Below are positions 54,378-63,176 of a stretch of 64,000 nt of DNA, one piece after another. The translations under genes were made by a program, and so were the position numbers. This stretch comes from Bacteroidales bacterium. Its GTDB lineage: Bacteria > Bacteroidota > Bacteroidia > Bacteroidales > VadinHA17. The first letter of the stretch is position 1; each line of letters starts with the position of its first letter. The stretch covers positions 992,001-1,056,000 of the forward strand of contig JADJLX010000005.1 of the NCBI GenBank assembly GCA_016709865.1, given 5' to 3'. Below the pieces are notes generated by a model. The model saw only the letters and a program-made list of their open reading frames with translations. It was not told where the DNA came from and did not search any database.

Positions 54378-54412
54378 CAAAGTTACAGAATAATGTGATT
54401 CTGTGAATCAAA
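54378..54412 (-). promoter_or_regulatory. Putative promoter of the DUF3788-gpx-idi-PAP2 run
   Basis: On the minus strand a perfect TAACTTTG -7 box (54378-54385) is 21 bases upstream of the ATG at 54356. TTTG (54409-54412) lies 23 bases further up, the long end of the usual spacing. Confidence 0.4.
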
Positions 54413-54487
54413 TAACAACCTGGCTTTATCCCAAAACACAGATAATCATATAAAATTTATACTTTTATGTTAAGATAAACGGAACCA

Positions 54488-55138
54488 ATGGGCGATAAAA
54501 AAATAATTAAAGATCTGTGCAGCAGATATCCTCAGCTTAATTCAGTTTCATCAGCAATTGAGGAAGCAGCTGAGTCATTAATAAAGTGCTATTCATCAGA
54601 GGGGAAATTACTTGTATGCGGAAATGGAGGAAGCAGTTCCGATTCTGATCATCTTGTCGGAGAACTTATGAAAAGCTTCGAATTAAAGAGGGCAATAAAA
54701 AGCAATATTGCTGAGAATCTTATCCAAGTATCACCAGAGAGAGGAGAGTTTCTCGCACAGAAACTTGAAGGAGGACTTCCGGCAATCTCACTTTCTTCTC
54801 AAACTGCGCTGACAACTGCGGTCTCGAACGACATTGATGCCAGCCTGATATTTGCTCAGCAGATAATTGGTTATGGTACTGCCGGAGACATCCTTATAGC
54901 AATAAGCACATCGGGTAATTCACAAAATGTTATTGATGCATGCATCACTGCAAGAGCTCTGAATATGAAAGTGATTGGTCTTACCGGAATTGCAGGAGGT
55001 AAAATGAAACAATATTGCGATATCCTGATTAATGTACCGGAAAAACGAACAGCATATATACAGGAGCTCCATCTACCTGTAATACACACACTTTGTAATA
55101 TAATTGAGAATCATTTTTACAATAACCATATTAAATAA
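54488..55138 (+). CDS. GmhA-like SIS-domain sugar-phosphate isomerase
   Basis: A 216-residue SIS protein. The phosphate-binding signature LLVCGNGGSSSDSDHLVGEL (residues 41-60) and ISTSGNSQNVIDA match GmhA, which turns sedoheptulose 7-phosphate into D-glycero-D-manno-heptose 7-phosphate. The Glu and His expected at the GmhA active site have counterparts in GEL and QELHLPVIH. The next gene begins three bases later and encodes a kinase-phosphatase fusion, so this trio could build an activated heptose. A heptose product is inferred from family and order. Confidence 0.88.
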   Translation: MGDKKIIKDLCSRYPQLNSVSSAIEEAAESLIKCYSSEGKLLVCGNGGSSSDSDHLVGELMKSFELKRAIKSNIAENLIQVSPERGEFLAQKLEGGLPAISLSSQTALTTAVSNDIDASLIFAQQIIGYGTAGDILIAISTSGNSQNVIDACITARALNMKVIGLTGIAGGKMKQYCDILINVPEKRTAYIQELHLPVIHTLCNIIENHFYNNHIK

Positions 55139-55141
55139 AGG

Positions 55142-57043
55142 ATGAAGTCTGAAACTCTATCTGAGATCCTCAAAAAGATTAAATCAGTCAAAATCGCAGT
55201 TGTCGGAGATTTTTGTCTCGATGCTTACTGGTTTGTTGATGAGTCAAAAAGTGAAATTTCGATTGAGACTGGTCAGGCTACGCGACCTGTCAGCATCCAG
55301 AAATATTCTCCCGGAGGAGCAGGTAATGTGACAAATAATCTTGCGGCTCTCGGTATAAAAGATATCCGTGCCTTTGGTGTTATAGGGAAAGATCCGTTTG
55401 GTCCTGAGATGGTTAAGGTTATGAAAAATGCCGGTATCAATACCAATAATCTGCTGATTCAGGATGAGAATTGGGCAACTCATGTTTACATCAAACCGTA
55501 TGTTGGAGATAAGGAACAGAGCCGTATTGACTTCGGAAACCATAACGTGCTTTCAGAAGATACTGCAGACAGACTGATTACCAGACTTGAAAAAGCTGTT
55601 AAGGAAGTAGATATTATTATTATCAATCAACAGGTACTTTCCGGAATTCATACTCCATATTTCAGGAAGAAGCTGGTTGAAGCAGTCAGCCATTTTCCCG
55701 ACAGAATATTTATTGCCGACAGCAGAAATTATAACGATTTATATACGGGTACATATCGCAAAATGAATGATACCGAAGCTCTTCTGCAATGCGGAGTTAA
55801 GAAAGGACCTGACGAAACCATCCCATATTCTGAGACCCTGAATGCGGCTAAAACACTTTTCGACAGATATGAAAAACCTCTCTTTATTACAAGAGGAAGC
55901 AGAGGATCGCTTGTGGTTAATGAAAAAGGGATAACTCAGATTCCCGGACTGATGATAATCTCAAAAGTTGACACCGTAGGTGCCGGAGACAGCTTTCTTG
56001 CAGGTGCTGCTGCAACCCTGGCCGCTGATTACAAAATGGATACAGCTGCTGAAATAGGATCATATGTTGCAGGGGTAACTGTGCAGAAACTGTTTCAGAC
56101 CGGAACTGCTACACCTGATGAAGTTATGGCAATCGGTAATGACCCTGATTATATATATGAACCTGAACTGGCAGAGGACATAAGGCAGGCGAATTTATTG
56201 AAAGACTCTGAATTTGAGATCATTAACTCCTGGCCAAAAAACCTTAATATCAGGCATGTAATTTTTGACCACGACGGAACTATCTCAACACTGAGGGAAG
56301 GTTGGGAGAAGATCATGGCACCAATGATGATCAAAGCTATCCTTGGTAATCAATTCCTTAATGCAGAAAAATCACTTTATACCAAAGTTGAATCAAGAGT
56401 AACTGAACTTATTGACAAAACAACAGGCATTCAGACACTTATGCAAATGAAACTCCTGACAGATGTGATAAGGGAGTTCGGATGCGTGCCTGAGGATCAG
56501 ATACTTAATGAATATGGCTATAAAGAGATTTATAATAAAGAGATCCTCCAACTTGTAAAAGAACGTGAAGGTAAACTGATGCGATCAGAGCTTTTGGTAG
56601 AAGATTTCACAATGAAAAATATAGTCCCATTTCTTACAAGGCTTCACGCTGCCGGCATAAAACTATATCTCGCCAGCGGTACAGATGCAGAAGATGTAAG
56701 AGAAGAAGCTGCAGCTCTTGGTTATGCACATCTGTTTGAAGACAGGATCTTCGGGGCTGTTGGTGACCTGAACAAGGAAGCAAAGAAAATAGTCCTCGAA
56801 AATATACTGGACCTTATAGGAGAATCAGCCAGGGGCGAAATTGCCACGTTTGGTGACGGACCGGTGGAGATCAGAGAGACACGCAAAAGAGGCGGAATTA
56901 CGATTGGTGTTGCAAGTGACGAAAAGAAACGTTTTGGACTCAATGCTGTGAAACGCACCAGGCTTATTAAAGCAGGTGCTGATATTATCATTCCTGATTT
57001 TACTCAATCAGAGAAATTGCTTAAGCTGCTTAATATCATATAA
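55142..57043 (+). CDS. PfkB/HldE-like sugar kinase fused to HAD phosphatase
   Basis: A 633-residue bifunctional protein. Residues 1 to about 345 are a ribokinase/HldE-type kinase: GDFCLDAYWF, the GGAGNVTNN loop, and DTVGAGDSF with catalytic D283. Residues about 365-633 are a HAD hydrolase with D376-x-D378 in FDHDGT, a helical cap (about 390-480), the ASGTDAEDV motif II, and GDGPVEI as motif IV. HldE proper is fused to an adenylyltransferase; here a phosphatase takes that place, combining the HldE kinase and GmhB-type steps in one chain. It is flanked directly by the GmhA-like gene and the unassigned 371-residue gene. The exact sugar is unknown. Confidence 0.88.
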   Translation: MKSETLSEILKKIKSVKIAVVGDFCLDAYWFVDESKSEISIETGQATRPVSIQKYSPGGAGNVTNNLAALGIKDIRAFGVIGKDPFGPEMVKVMKNAGINTNNLLIQDENWATHVYIKPYVGDKEQSRIDFGNHNVLSEDTADRLITRLEKAVKEVDIIIINQQVLSGIHTPYFRKKLVEAVSHFPDRIFIADSRNYNDLYTGTYRKMNDTEALLQCGVKKGPDETIPYSETLNAAKTLFDRYEKPLFITRGSRGSLVVNEKGITQIPGLMIISKVDTVGAGDSFLAGAAATLAADYKMDTAAEIGSYVAGVTVQKLFQTGTATPDEVMAIGNDPDYIYEPELAEDIRQANLLKDSEFEIINSWPKNLNIRHVIFDHDGTISTLREGWEKIMAPMMIKAILGNQFLNAEKSLYTKVESRVTELIDKTTGIQTLMQMKLLTDVIREFGCVPEDQILNEYGYKEIYNKEILQLVKEREGKLMRSELLVEDFTMKNIVPFLTRLHAAGIKLYLASGTDAEDVREEAAALGYAHLFEDRIFGAVGDLNKEAKKIVLENILDLIGESARGEIATFGDGPVEIRETRKRGGITIGVASDEKKRFGLNAVKRTRLIKAGADIIIPDFTQSEKLLKLLNII

Positions 57044-58159
57044 ATGACATATTCAAAACTCAACAGGGATCTGCTTCATTTCAGGAAACTTACTGAACGT
57101 AAAAACAGGATCAGTATCGAAAATGACCATATTCCGGTCACTCAGAAACCCTTAAACCTTTCCGGTTCTGATAAAAACCTTATTAAAAAGAGTATTGAAA
57201 GGATCAAAGCTGCAAGAGCAAATAATAAACCCGTGATGCTCACATTCGGGGCCCATACTATCAAAAATGGAATGGCTCCGGTACTGAACGCCCTGATTAA
57301 GGAAGGATGGGTAACCCATCTGGCAACCAATGGCGCCGGAATAATACACGACTGGGAGTTTGCATATCATGGCAAATCAAGCGAGGATGTACGGGAGAAT
57401 ATTGAAAAGGGAGAATTTGGAATATGGTATGAAACAGGATTCTATATAAATCTCGCACTTATTACCGGAGCCTTCCAGGGATTAGGTTACGGGGAATCAG
57501 TGGGGAAGATGATTTCGCAGGAAGGTTTGCTGATTCCGGATGTGGAAAGCCTTAAAAAAGAGGCGATAGAAAATATTGACAAAGATCCCGATAAATCTGC
57601 AGCAGTCATTGATCTGACAGGCGTAATTCAAAAATTTAACCTGAAGCCCGGCTTCATGATGATCCCTCATCCATTCAAAAAATATTCTGTCCAGGCATGT
57701 GCCTATGAAGAAAAAGTACCATTCACAGGACATCCGATGTTCGGACAGGATATAATTTATACTCATCCCATGAATAACGGTGCTGCAATAGGAAGAACTG
57801 CATCTGCAGACTTCCTCTGCTTTGCCGAAAGCGTCAGCAGAATTGACGGTGGAGTTTATCTTTCACTTGGTTCAGCTGTTATGTCACCTATGATATTTGA
57901 GAAGTCTCTTTCGATGGCTCAGAACATTGAAATTCAGCATAAAAGACATATTGATCACCATTTTATTCTTGTTGTGGATTTAGCAGAATCAAACTGGGAC
58001 TGGCATAAAAACGGGGAACCGCCAGTCGATAACCCTGCCTATTATCTCAGATACTGTAAAACATTTCATCGCATGGGCGGCGAGATGCATTACCTCACGG
58101 CAGATAACAGGGATTTTCTACTTGAGCTTTACCAGGGACTTACTTCAGCCAGATTATAA
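57044..58159 (+). CDS. Conserved protein of unknown function in sugar-phosphate operon
   Basis: A 371-residue cytoplasmic protein that I cannot assign. It begins on the base after the preceding stop. Its core, VMLTFGAHTIKNGMAPVLN ... THLATNGAGIIHDWEFAYHGKS ... TGFYINLALITGAFQGLGYG, is a Rossmann-type alpha/beta pattern, faintly reminiscent of the NAD-binding fold of deoxyhypusine synthase (TAGGxEED region), but without its catalytic lysine motif that I can locate. Conserved-looking pieces GHPMFGQDIIYTHPMNNGAAIGRTA and the late acidic/His segment (NWDWHKNG) look like an active site. Context suggests sugar-phosphate chemistry. The 3' end overlaps the convergent symporter gene by 20 bases. Confidence 0.75.
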   Translation: MTYSKLNRDLLHFRKLTERKNRISIENDHIPVTQKPLNLSGSDKNLIKKSIERIKAARANNKPVMLTFGAHTIKNGMAPVLNALIKEGWVTHLATNGAGIIHDWEFAYHGKSSEDVRENIEKGEFGIWYETGFYINLALITGAFQGLGYGESVGKMISQEGLLIPDVESLKKEAIENIDKDPDKSAAVIDLTGVIQKFNLKPGFMMIPHPFKKYSVQACAYEEKVPFTGHPMFGQDIIYTHPMNNGAAIGRTASADFLCFAESVSRIDGGVYLSLGSAVMSPMIFEKSLSMAQNIEIQHKRHIDHHFILVVDLAESNWDWHKNGEPPVDNPAYYLRYCKTFHRMGGEMHYLTADNRDFLLELYQGLTSARL

Positions 58160-59753
58160 CCAGAAGGGTAATGACAGAGAATACCAGAAGATGTAATCTC
58201 CAGTCTTTTAATCCTTCGAAACGGGCAATCCTGGCAGAATAATCTATCGTTGTCTTTTCAAGCTTTTCCGCAGATGTCTTTTCCGTAAATGCTGAAACTG
58301 CAAAAAGGACAATAGTTATAAAGATCTCTGCCCATAATCCTCTGTACCCAAAATTGAGTGTAAGCTTATGATGCAGAAAAGGGAATATTGCTTTCCCGGC
58401 TTCAGGTCCGATTAACTGATCTACAACGAATATCGTCGCTATTATGACCCCAACAATAACAGAGACTGTTGCGGCTTTAAGGGTTACCTTTTTACTTATT
58501 ATTCCAAACAGAATTGCAGGAAAGATTGGTATAACAAGGTAAGCAGAGATGGTTTGCAGGTATTTATACAGTCCTTCTTCGTTCTTATAAACCATATAAG
58601 CAGCTCCTATGCCCAGTATCGTAATAGCAATGATTGCAATACGGCCAAACTGCACCTGTTTCTTTTCAGGAAAGTCCGGACGGAACTCAACAATAAAATC
58701 GCGTACAACAAGAGTTGAGACTGAGTTCAGTACTCCTATCAATGAAGTTATAAGTGCAGCAAGCAATGAAGCCATAATCAACCCTTTCAATCCTGCAGGA
58801 AGAAGTCTGTCGAGCAGCAATACAAAGGTTTGTTTTGTTGCATCACCCTGTAATTCACCAGGATACAAAGCGAAAGCTATTACTCCGGGAAGCGCAAATA
58901 TAAACACAGGCAATAACTTCAGAAGGACTGCAAACATGCTTCCCCACCTGGCATTCTTAAGATCAGGAGCAGCAAGAACACGCTGGACATTTACCTGATC
59001 CATGCCCCAGTAGAACACCCCTGCATAAAAAGCTGTCGCGAGAATCCCCCAAAAAGGATATGCAGGATCATCATAAGGCTTAGCTACCGACATCATCTGA
59101 GGCACTTTATCCATTAGTCCGCTGAATCCTCCGACTTTATCAAGTCCGATAAACAGCATAATAGTAGCACCACCAATCATAATGATGGTCTGGATAGCAT
59201 CAGTATAGGCTACTGCTGTAAAGCCGCCTATTATCGTGAAAACTGCAACTATTAGTCCTATATAAAGTATTGTTGTCATGATGTTCCATCCAAGAATGCT
59301 GTTCAGCACCAGTGCCCCTGCGAAAAGGGTGAAAGCCAGTTTTGTCATAATACTGATTACCAGCATCAGTCCTGAAAAGAATGTGCGCGCCCTTCTGTTA
59401 TATCTGATCTCAAGAAATTCCGGAATCGTGAAGATCTTGTTTTTCATGTAATATGGAAAAAGAATGGCACAGGCGATACCGAGTGTTATTGGAGTAGTGA
59501 GTTCAACAAATCCTGCAGAAAGACCATAACGGTATGAATCGCCTGATAAGCCTACGAGGTGCTCAGCTCCGATATTAGTAGCAAAAAGAGAAGCCCCGAT
59601 TATCGGCCACTTTATCGATCTGCCTCCCAGGAAAAAACTTGAACTGTCCCTGCCGGCTTTCTTGCGCCATGCCATATACATACCATAGGAAAGGCTGCCG
59701 ATCATTACTACAGACAGCACGAACCAGTCAAGAAATGTAAGGGATAAGTTCAT
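58140..59753 (-). CDS. SGLT-type sodium/solute symporter
   Basis: A 537-residue SSS-family (SLC5) transporter with about 14 membrane helices. The early helix GASLFATNIGAEHLVGLSG matches the SGLT subfamily, which suggests a sugar or inositol substrate. FTAVAYTDAIQT and the Na+-site helix LLAALITSLIGVLNSVSTL agree with a Na+-coupled mechanism. It follows the AGE epimerase gene in the same direction, so uptake and epimerisation of a sugar may be linked. Its 3' end overlaps the convergent unknown gene by 20 bases. Confidence 0.94.
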   Translation of the reverse strand: MNLSLTFLDWFVLSVVMIGSLSYGMYMAWRKKAGRDSSSFFLGGRSIKWPIIGASLFATNIGAEHLVGLSGDSYRYGLSAGFVELTTPITLGIACAILFPYYMKNKIFTIPEFLEIRYNRRARTFFSGLMLVISIMTKLAFTLFAGALVLNSILGWNIMTTILYIGLIVAVFTIIGGFTAVAYTDAIQTIIMIGGATIMLFIGLDKVGGFSGLMDKVPQMMSVAKPYDDPAYPFWGILATAFYAGVFYWGMDQVNVQRVLAAPDLKNARWGSMFAVLLKLLPVFIFALPGVIAFALYPGELQGDATKQTFVLLLDRLLPAGLKGLIMASLLAALITSLIGVLNSVSTLVVRDFIVEFRPDFPEKKQVQFGRIAIIAITILGIGAAYMVYKNEEGLYKYLQTISAYLVIPIFPAILFGIISKKVTLKAATVSVIVGVIIATIFVVDQLIGPEAGKAIFPFLHHKLTLNFGYRGLWAEIFITIVLFAVSAFTEKTSAEKLEKTTIDYSARIARFEGLKDWRLHLLVFSVITLLVIIWLK

Positions 59754-59765
59754 TAGTGTTTATGA

Positions 59766-59807
59766 TTTAACTTTAACTCACTCCAAACTCTAGTTCACTC
59801 TAAACTC
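59766..59807. repeat. Heptanucleotide array at the 3' end of the AGE gene
   Basis: Six adjacent 7-base units, read on the minus strand: GAGTTTA, GAGTGAA, CTAGAGT, TTGGAGT, GAGTTAA and AGTTAAA. They span the 3' end of the AGE gene and the gap to the symporter gene. The AGE stop (59795-59797) lies inside the second unit. Confidence 0.6.
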
Positions 59808-61069
59808 TTTATCAATAGTTCCAATCTCCGGATACTCTGCACCATTGCCCTGACAGTATGATAATTGATTTTCCATGAGTGCCCCATATGTGTCCAGATT
59901 GGTTCACCCCGGCGCGTCAGTAACGGGAACCATTCCCCTACTCCTTTGTTTACAAATTTGTCCATCACAAAACGATGAACGTTTTTATATGCCTCCCAGT
60001 AGTTATCATTTTTAGTGATTATACATGCATCAAGAAGACCGATAAGTACCTCTGCCTGCTGCCAGAATTCTTTTTCACGGTCGTATACTCCGCCTGAATG
60101 CGGACCCTCAACATATACTCCGCCGAATTCAGTATCTATGCCATTATCAACAGTATGATCATAGATTATCTTAAACGTTTCATTGTATTCTTTATAATCT
60201 TTTTTCAGTACATCGAGTGCATGAAGCAGAAGCCAGGCAAATTCGGCATTATGACCATAGCAGGTGTTATCTGTCTCATTTGTTTTATGACCCTCTGCTG
60301 AAAACCTGTCCCATCCCCAGATTATGTCGAATTTGATCTGTGGTGCTATGGACCAGTCCTTAAAGAACTGAGGTATACCAGTCTTGTAGACCGGATGAAT
60401 GATGCGATATAAAAGTATATCAATAACTTCCAGCAGCTTACGGCGATGAACATCGAGTCCGGTGCACTCGTACAGAGCTGTGAATGCTTCCATCAGGTGC
60501 ATATGCACATCTAGTGTCTTCCTGTCTCCTCCCTGACTTCCGGGTCCACGCAGAGTCCAGTCGCGCTGGAACATCTCCCAGTAACCACCGTACATTGAAT
60601 CAACACAGTATTTCTGTAATAGGTCAAATACCTTCCCGGCATATTCGATTCCTCGTTTATCGCCGGTTGCCAGAGTATACTCACTAAGGCAGTAGATTGC
60701 AAAACTCTGGCCATAAATTATCTTCTGATCAATCTTAACATTTCCTTTTCTGTCCATCATCCAGAAGAAACCGCCATAAGTATTATCCCACATTTTATTG
60801 ATCATGAAATCAACCCCATGCCTGGCAAGTTCTGCGAGTTTACCACCGCCGTACCCGGCTCTGTGTGCGGAGGAGAGAGTGTAAATACAGCGTGTCTGGG
60901 CAATAAGTGACTTCTCATCCTCACCCGAATCGTTCCCTTTGATATCGAAGTGAGTAATAAATCCTCCATTAACCTCATCCTTCATCCTGGCAGTCCAGAA
61001 GGGTAATAATTCAGTTGTAAGATGATTAAATGCCTCGTCTCTGTACTTAATCAGTTCTTCCTTTTTCAT
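59795..61069 (-). CDS. AGE-family sugar 2-epimerase
   Basis: A 424-residue (alpha/alpha)6-barrel epimerase of the N-acylglucosamine 2-epimerase/cellobiose 2-epimerase family. I start it at the ATG at 61069 (MKKEELIKYRDEAF); the frame to 61153 overlaps the upstream gene. Family motifs: RCIYTLSSAHRAG, TLDVHMHLMEAFTALYECTG, YGHNAEFAWLLLHAL, EFWQQAEVLIGLLDA and HSWKINYHTVRAM. The His positions fit cellobiose/mannobiose 2-epimerases somewhat better than GlcNAc epimerases. The downstream SGLT-type symporter suggests a sugar import and conversion unit. The last codons come from a heptamer array. Confidence 0.9.
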   Translation of the reverse strand: MKKEELIKYRDEAFNHLTTELLPFWTARMKDEVNGGFITHFDIKGNDSGEDEKSLIAQTRCIYTLSSAHRAGYGGGKLAELARHGVDFMINKMWDNTYGGFFWMMDRKGNVKIDQKIIYGQSFAIYCLSEYTLATGDKRGIEYAGKVFDLLQKYCVDSMYGGYWEMFQRDWTLRGPGSQGGDRKTLDVHMHLMEAFTALYECTGLDVHRRKLLEVIDILLYRIIHPVYKTGIPQFFKDWSIAPQIKFDIIWGWDRFSAEGHKTNETDNTCYGHNAEFAWLLLHALDVLKKDYKEYNETFKIIYDHTVDNGIDTEFGGVYVEGPHSGGVYDREKEFWQQAEVLIGLLDACIITKNDNYWEAYKNVHRFVMDKFVNKGVGEWFPLLTRRGEPIWTHMGHSWKINYHTVRAMVQSIRRLELLIKSLE

Positions 61070-61112
61070 TGCAAAAAAGATTAGTGTTAGTAAATTAACA
61101 GTAATAAGGAAA

Positions 61113-62267
61113 TTACTTAATAAAATACTCTGCAAGCTGCTTGCCTGTAACATCCTTAACTACAGCGCGAATCTCTTTCTCATCAGCTGCAACTTCAACA
61201 AAAGAATTATTCGAATTGACAAGGAGAGGATAATTAAAACCTGATTTCCCGCTCTCATAAAATGTATTACGATGTGTATGGGCAGATATCATCAGATTTA
61301 CCCCTGCAGACTGAAGTAAAGGACCAAAATTATCTGAGAGATATTTCATTCCGTTATTCTGTTTTTCCTCCTTTACAATTGGCATATGAATAATTACAAT
61401 CCTCTTTTTAGCATTCCTGAATGCATCACTCTTAACTTCCATTTTAAGCCATTCGAGCTCTTCCGCTCTGTATGAATCATAATCGGCCAGACCAAAATAG
61501 TTCTTGTTGTTATCGGGTTTGTCTTCTCCGCAGTCAAGTACAGTAAAATGTACAGGTCCTCGGTCGAATCCATAATAAAACTTACCATTCTTATAATCAA
61601 AATAATTTTTGACCTCCCTGGCTTTATAGCCACGGGTTTCATGATTCCCTCTTACATAATAAAATGGTTTCTCTGATGCAAAATAAGTAACAGCTGAATC
61701 GAGGAATCCCGAGAAGAGCTCGTCTGTTGATTGCAGGAAATCAACCATATCGCCGTTAAAAAAACAGAGATCTTTTTCGGCCACACTTCCCTTTCTGAAG
61801 TAAGAAGACATTTTCGCTGAATTATTGTGAACATCATTCACAACCAGAAAATTCACTTTATCAGATCTTAAAGCAGGAGTGGTGAATGACACCGCCTTTC
61901 TTACGAGAGTATCGCCGTAATATACTTTATAAGCCTGATATTTCATTATCTGAACCGAATGAACGCTGTATTTATAAATAGTACCCGGATCGAGACCATC
62001 AACTCTCACCTTATGCAATGTGCCTCCTCCATCAACGATACCGTCGTGGCTGTTTCGCACAAACCTTATTTTTCCATCAGGGCCAGTAATATTTACACCC
62101 GGCACTGCTTGTTTATTTGTAGTCCAGAGAATTGTAACCCCGGTGGCATCGAGATTCTGAAGCCACGGACCATGAGTAACCGTAAGATTTTCATTATCAA
62201 TAACCTGGGATAATAATGCATTTTGCAGAACGAATGCTAATAGTATCAGAAAGCTGACTTTTTTCAT
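61113..62267 (-). CDS. Exported calcineurin-like metallophosphoesterase
   Basis: A 384-residue exported phosphoesterase. The signal peptide ends near residue 20 (ALLSQ). A fibronectin-like N-terminal domain (about 28-125, GVTILWTTNKQAVPG), as in purple acid phosphatases, precedes the catalytic domain with VNDVHNN, FNGDMVDF, YVRGNHETRG, IIHMPIV and ISAHTHRN, a full dinuclear metal site. It lies upstream of the AGE epimerase gene and follows the membrane-protein gene with a four-base ATGA overlap. It is a candidate for releasing phosphate from a periplasmic sugar phosphate. Confidence 0.93.
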   Translation of the reverse strand: MKKVSFLILLAFVLQNALLSQVIDNENLTVTHGPWLQNLDATGVTILWTTNKQAVPGVNITGPDGKIRFVRNSHDGIVDGGGTLHKVRVDGLDPGTIYKYSVHSVQIMKYQAYKVYYGDTLVRKAVSFTTPALRSDKVNFLVVNDVHNNSAKMSSYFRKGSVAEKDLCFFNGDMVDFLQSTDELFSGFLDSAVTYFASEKPFYYVRGNHETRGYKAREVKNYFDYKNGKFYYGFDRGPVHFTVLDCGEDKPDNNKNYFGLADYDSYRAEELEWLKMEVKSDAFRNAKKRIVIIHMPIVKEEKQNNGMKYLSDNFGPLLQSAGVNLMISAHTHRNTFYESGKSGFNYPLLVNSNNSFVEVAADEKEIRAVVKDVTGKQLAEYFIK

Positions 62268-63166
62268 AAGGGATTATTTTGAAACGACTGATCCTGAGAA
62301 ACCGCTTTGGAATTTTCTTCCATAAGTGAAGTCACACTGGCAAACCTCCATGTTTTGAGCAGTATCTTTCCAAACACAAGTAACTGGGAAACAAGGAAAA
62401 GTAAAAGTGTTTGTCCGCCGGTAAGTGGCTGCCATCCGGATATCAGAAAGAATACTGAAAGAATATATAATACCTGGACGGACAGAATCATAAGCATCAT
62501 TGGGAGAGATGACCAGAACCGCTTGAATGTCTCACTGAATCCGAAACCCAGTGCACTGAAACATGCAGATTTATCATTTGATGCCTGCCAGGCCCTTGCA
62601 TAATCAATTACCAGAAGTAAAACGCCCATCACGGTAATAGTCAGCAGAACTGCTGCTGATACAATAATTAAGGTAACTTTAGTTGAAATGTTATTACCTG
62701 ATGCGACAATAATCAGAGGTAATGCGATTGTTATACCTGTAACGAAATTTATTATTACCCTCACAATCAAAGTAATAATCAGATAAGATCCGAAGTGTCT
62801 GGCAGAACTTCTGAAAAACTCCTGAAAGGTGCGGCGTTCGACTCCACTTCTTACAGAATTGAATAATCCTCCGGCAAAAAATATATTGACCAGAAATCCG
62901 ATAATCAGCAACAGAAAGAGACCGGCAGAAAAGAATGAAAGAACTACTTTTAATGAAGAACCGAGTTCCGACAAAACAGCCGGGTCAAATCCATCCATTA
63001 ACTTTTCTGTTATCATACTTTTACCAAGAGCTGACTTCAGGGCACCCCTGAGAGGAATGGCTAAAACCGAAACCAATATCAGAGAGAATAACCAGGTTAT
63101 AAGTACACCCTTCCACGATTTTACAGAAACAATAATTCCGTTATATAGCGATCTGAAAATTTTCAT
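62264..63166 (-). CDS. Hypothetical multi-pass membrane protein
   Basis: A 300-residue inner-membrane protein with about six helices (around residues 20-40, 70-95, 130-155, 158-190, 215-240 and 245-268). Between the second and third helices is a basic cytoplasmic loop (VRSGVERRTFQEFFRSSARHFG). No channel, enzyme or transporter signature was recognised; it may be a general membrane-scaffold type. It overlaps the start of the metallophosphoesterase gene by four bases, so they are translationally coupled. It lies 10 bases after the M1 peptidase stop. Confidence 0.8.
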   Translation of the reverse strand: MKIFRSLYNGIIVSVKSWKGVLITWLFSLILVSVLAIPLRGALKSALGKSMITEKLMDGFDPAVLSELGSSLKVVLSFFSAGLFLLLIIGFLVNIFFAGGLFNSVRSGVERRTFQEFFRSSARHFGSYLIITLIVRVIINFVTGITIALPLIIVASGNNISTKVTLIIVSAAVLLTITVMGVLLLVIDYARAWQASNDKSACFSALGFGFSETFKRFWSSLPMMLMILSVQVLYILSVFFLISGWQPLTGGQTLLLFLVSQLLVFGKILLKTWRFASVTSLMEENSKAVSQDQSFQNNPL

Positions 63167-63176
63167 ATGATACTAT

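Noticed and set aside
57044..58159. Deoxyhypusine synthase
   Set aside because: Only a faint TNGAGIIHDWE likeness exists; the expected catalytic lysine region was not found and the operon context is sugar phosphates.
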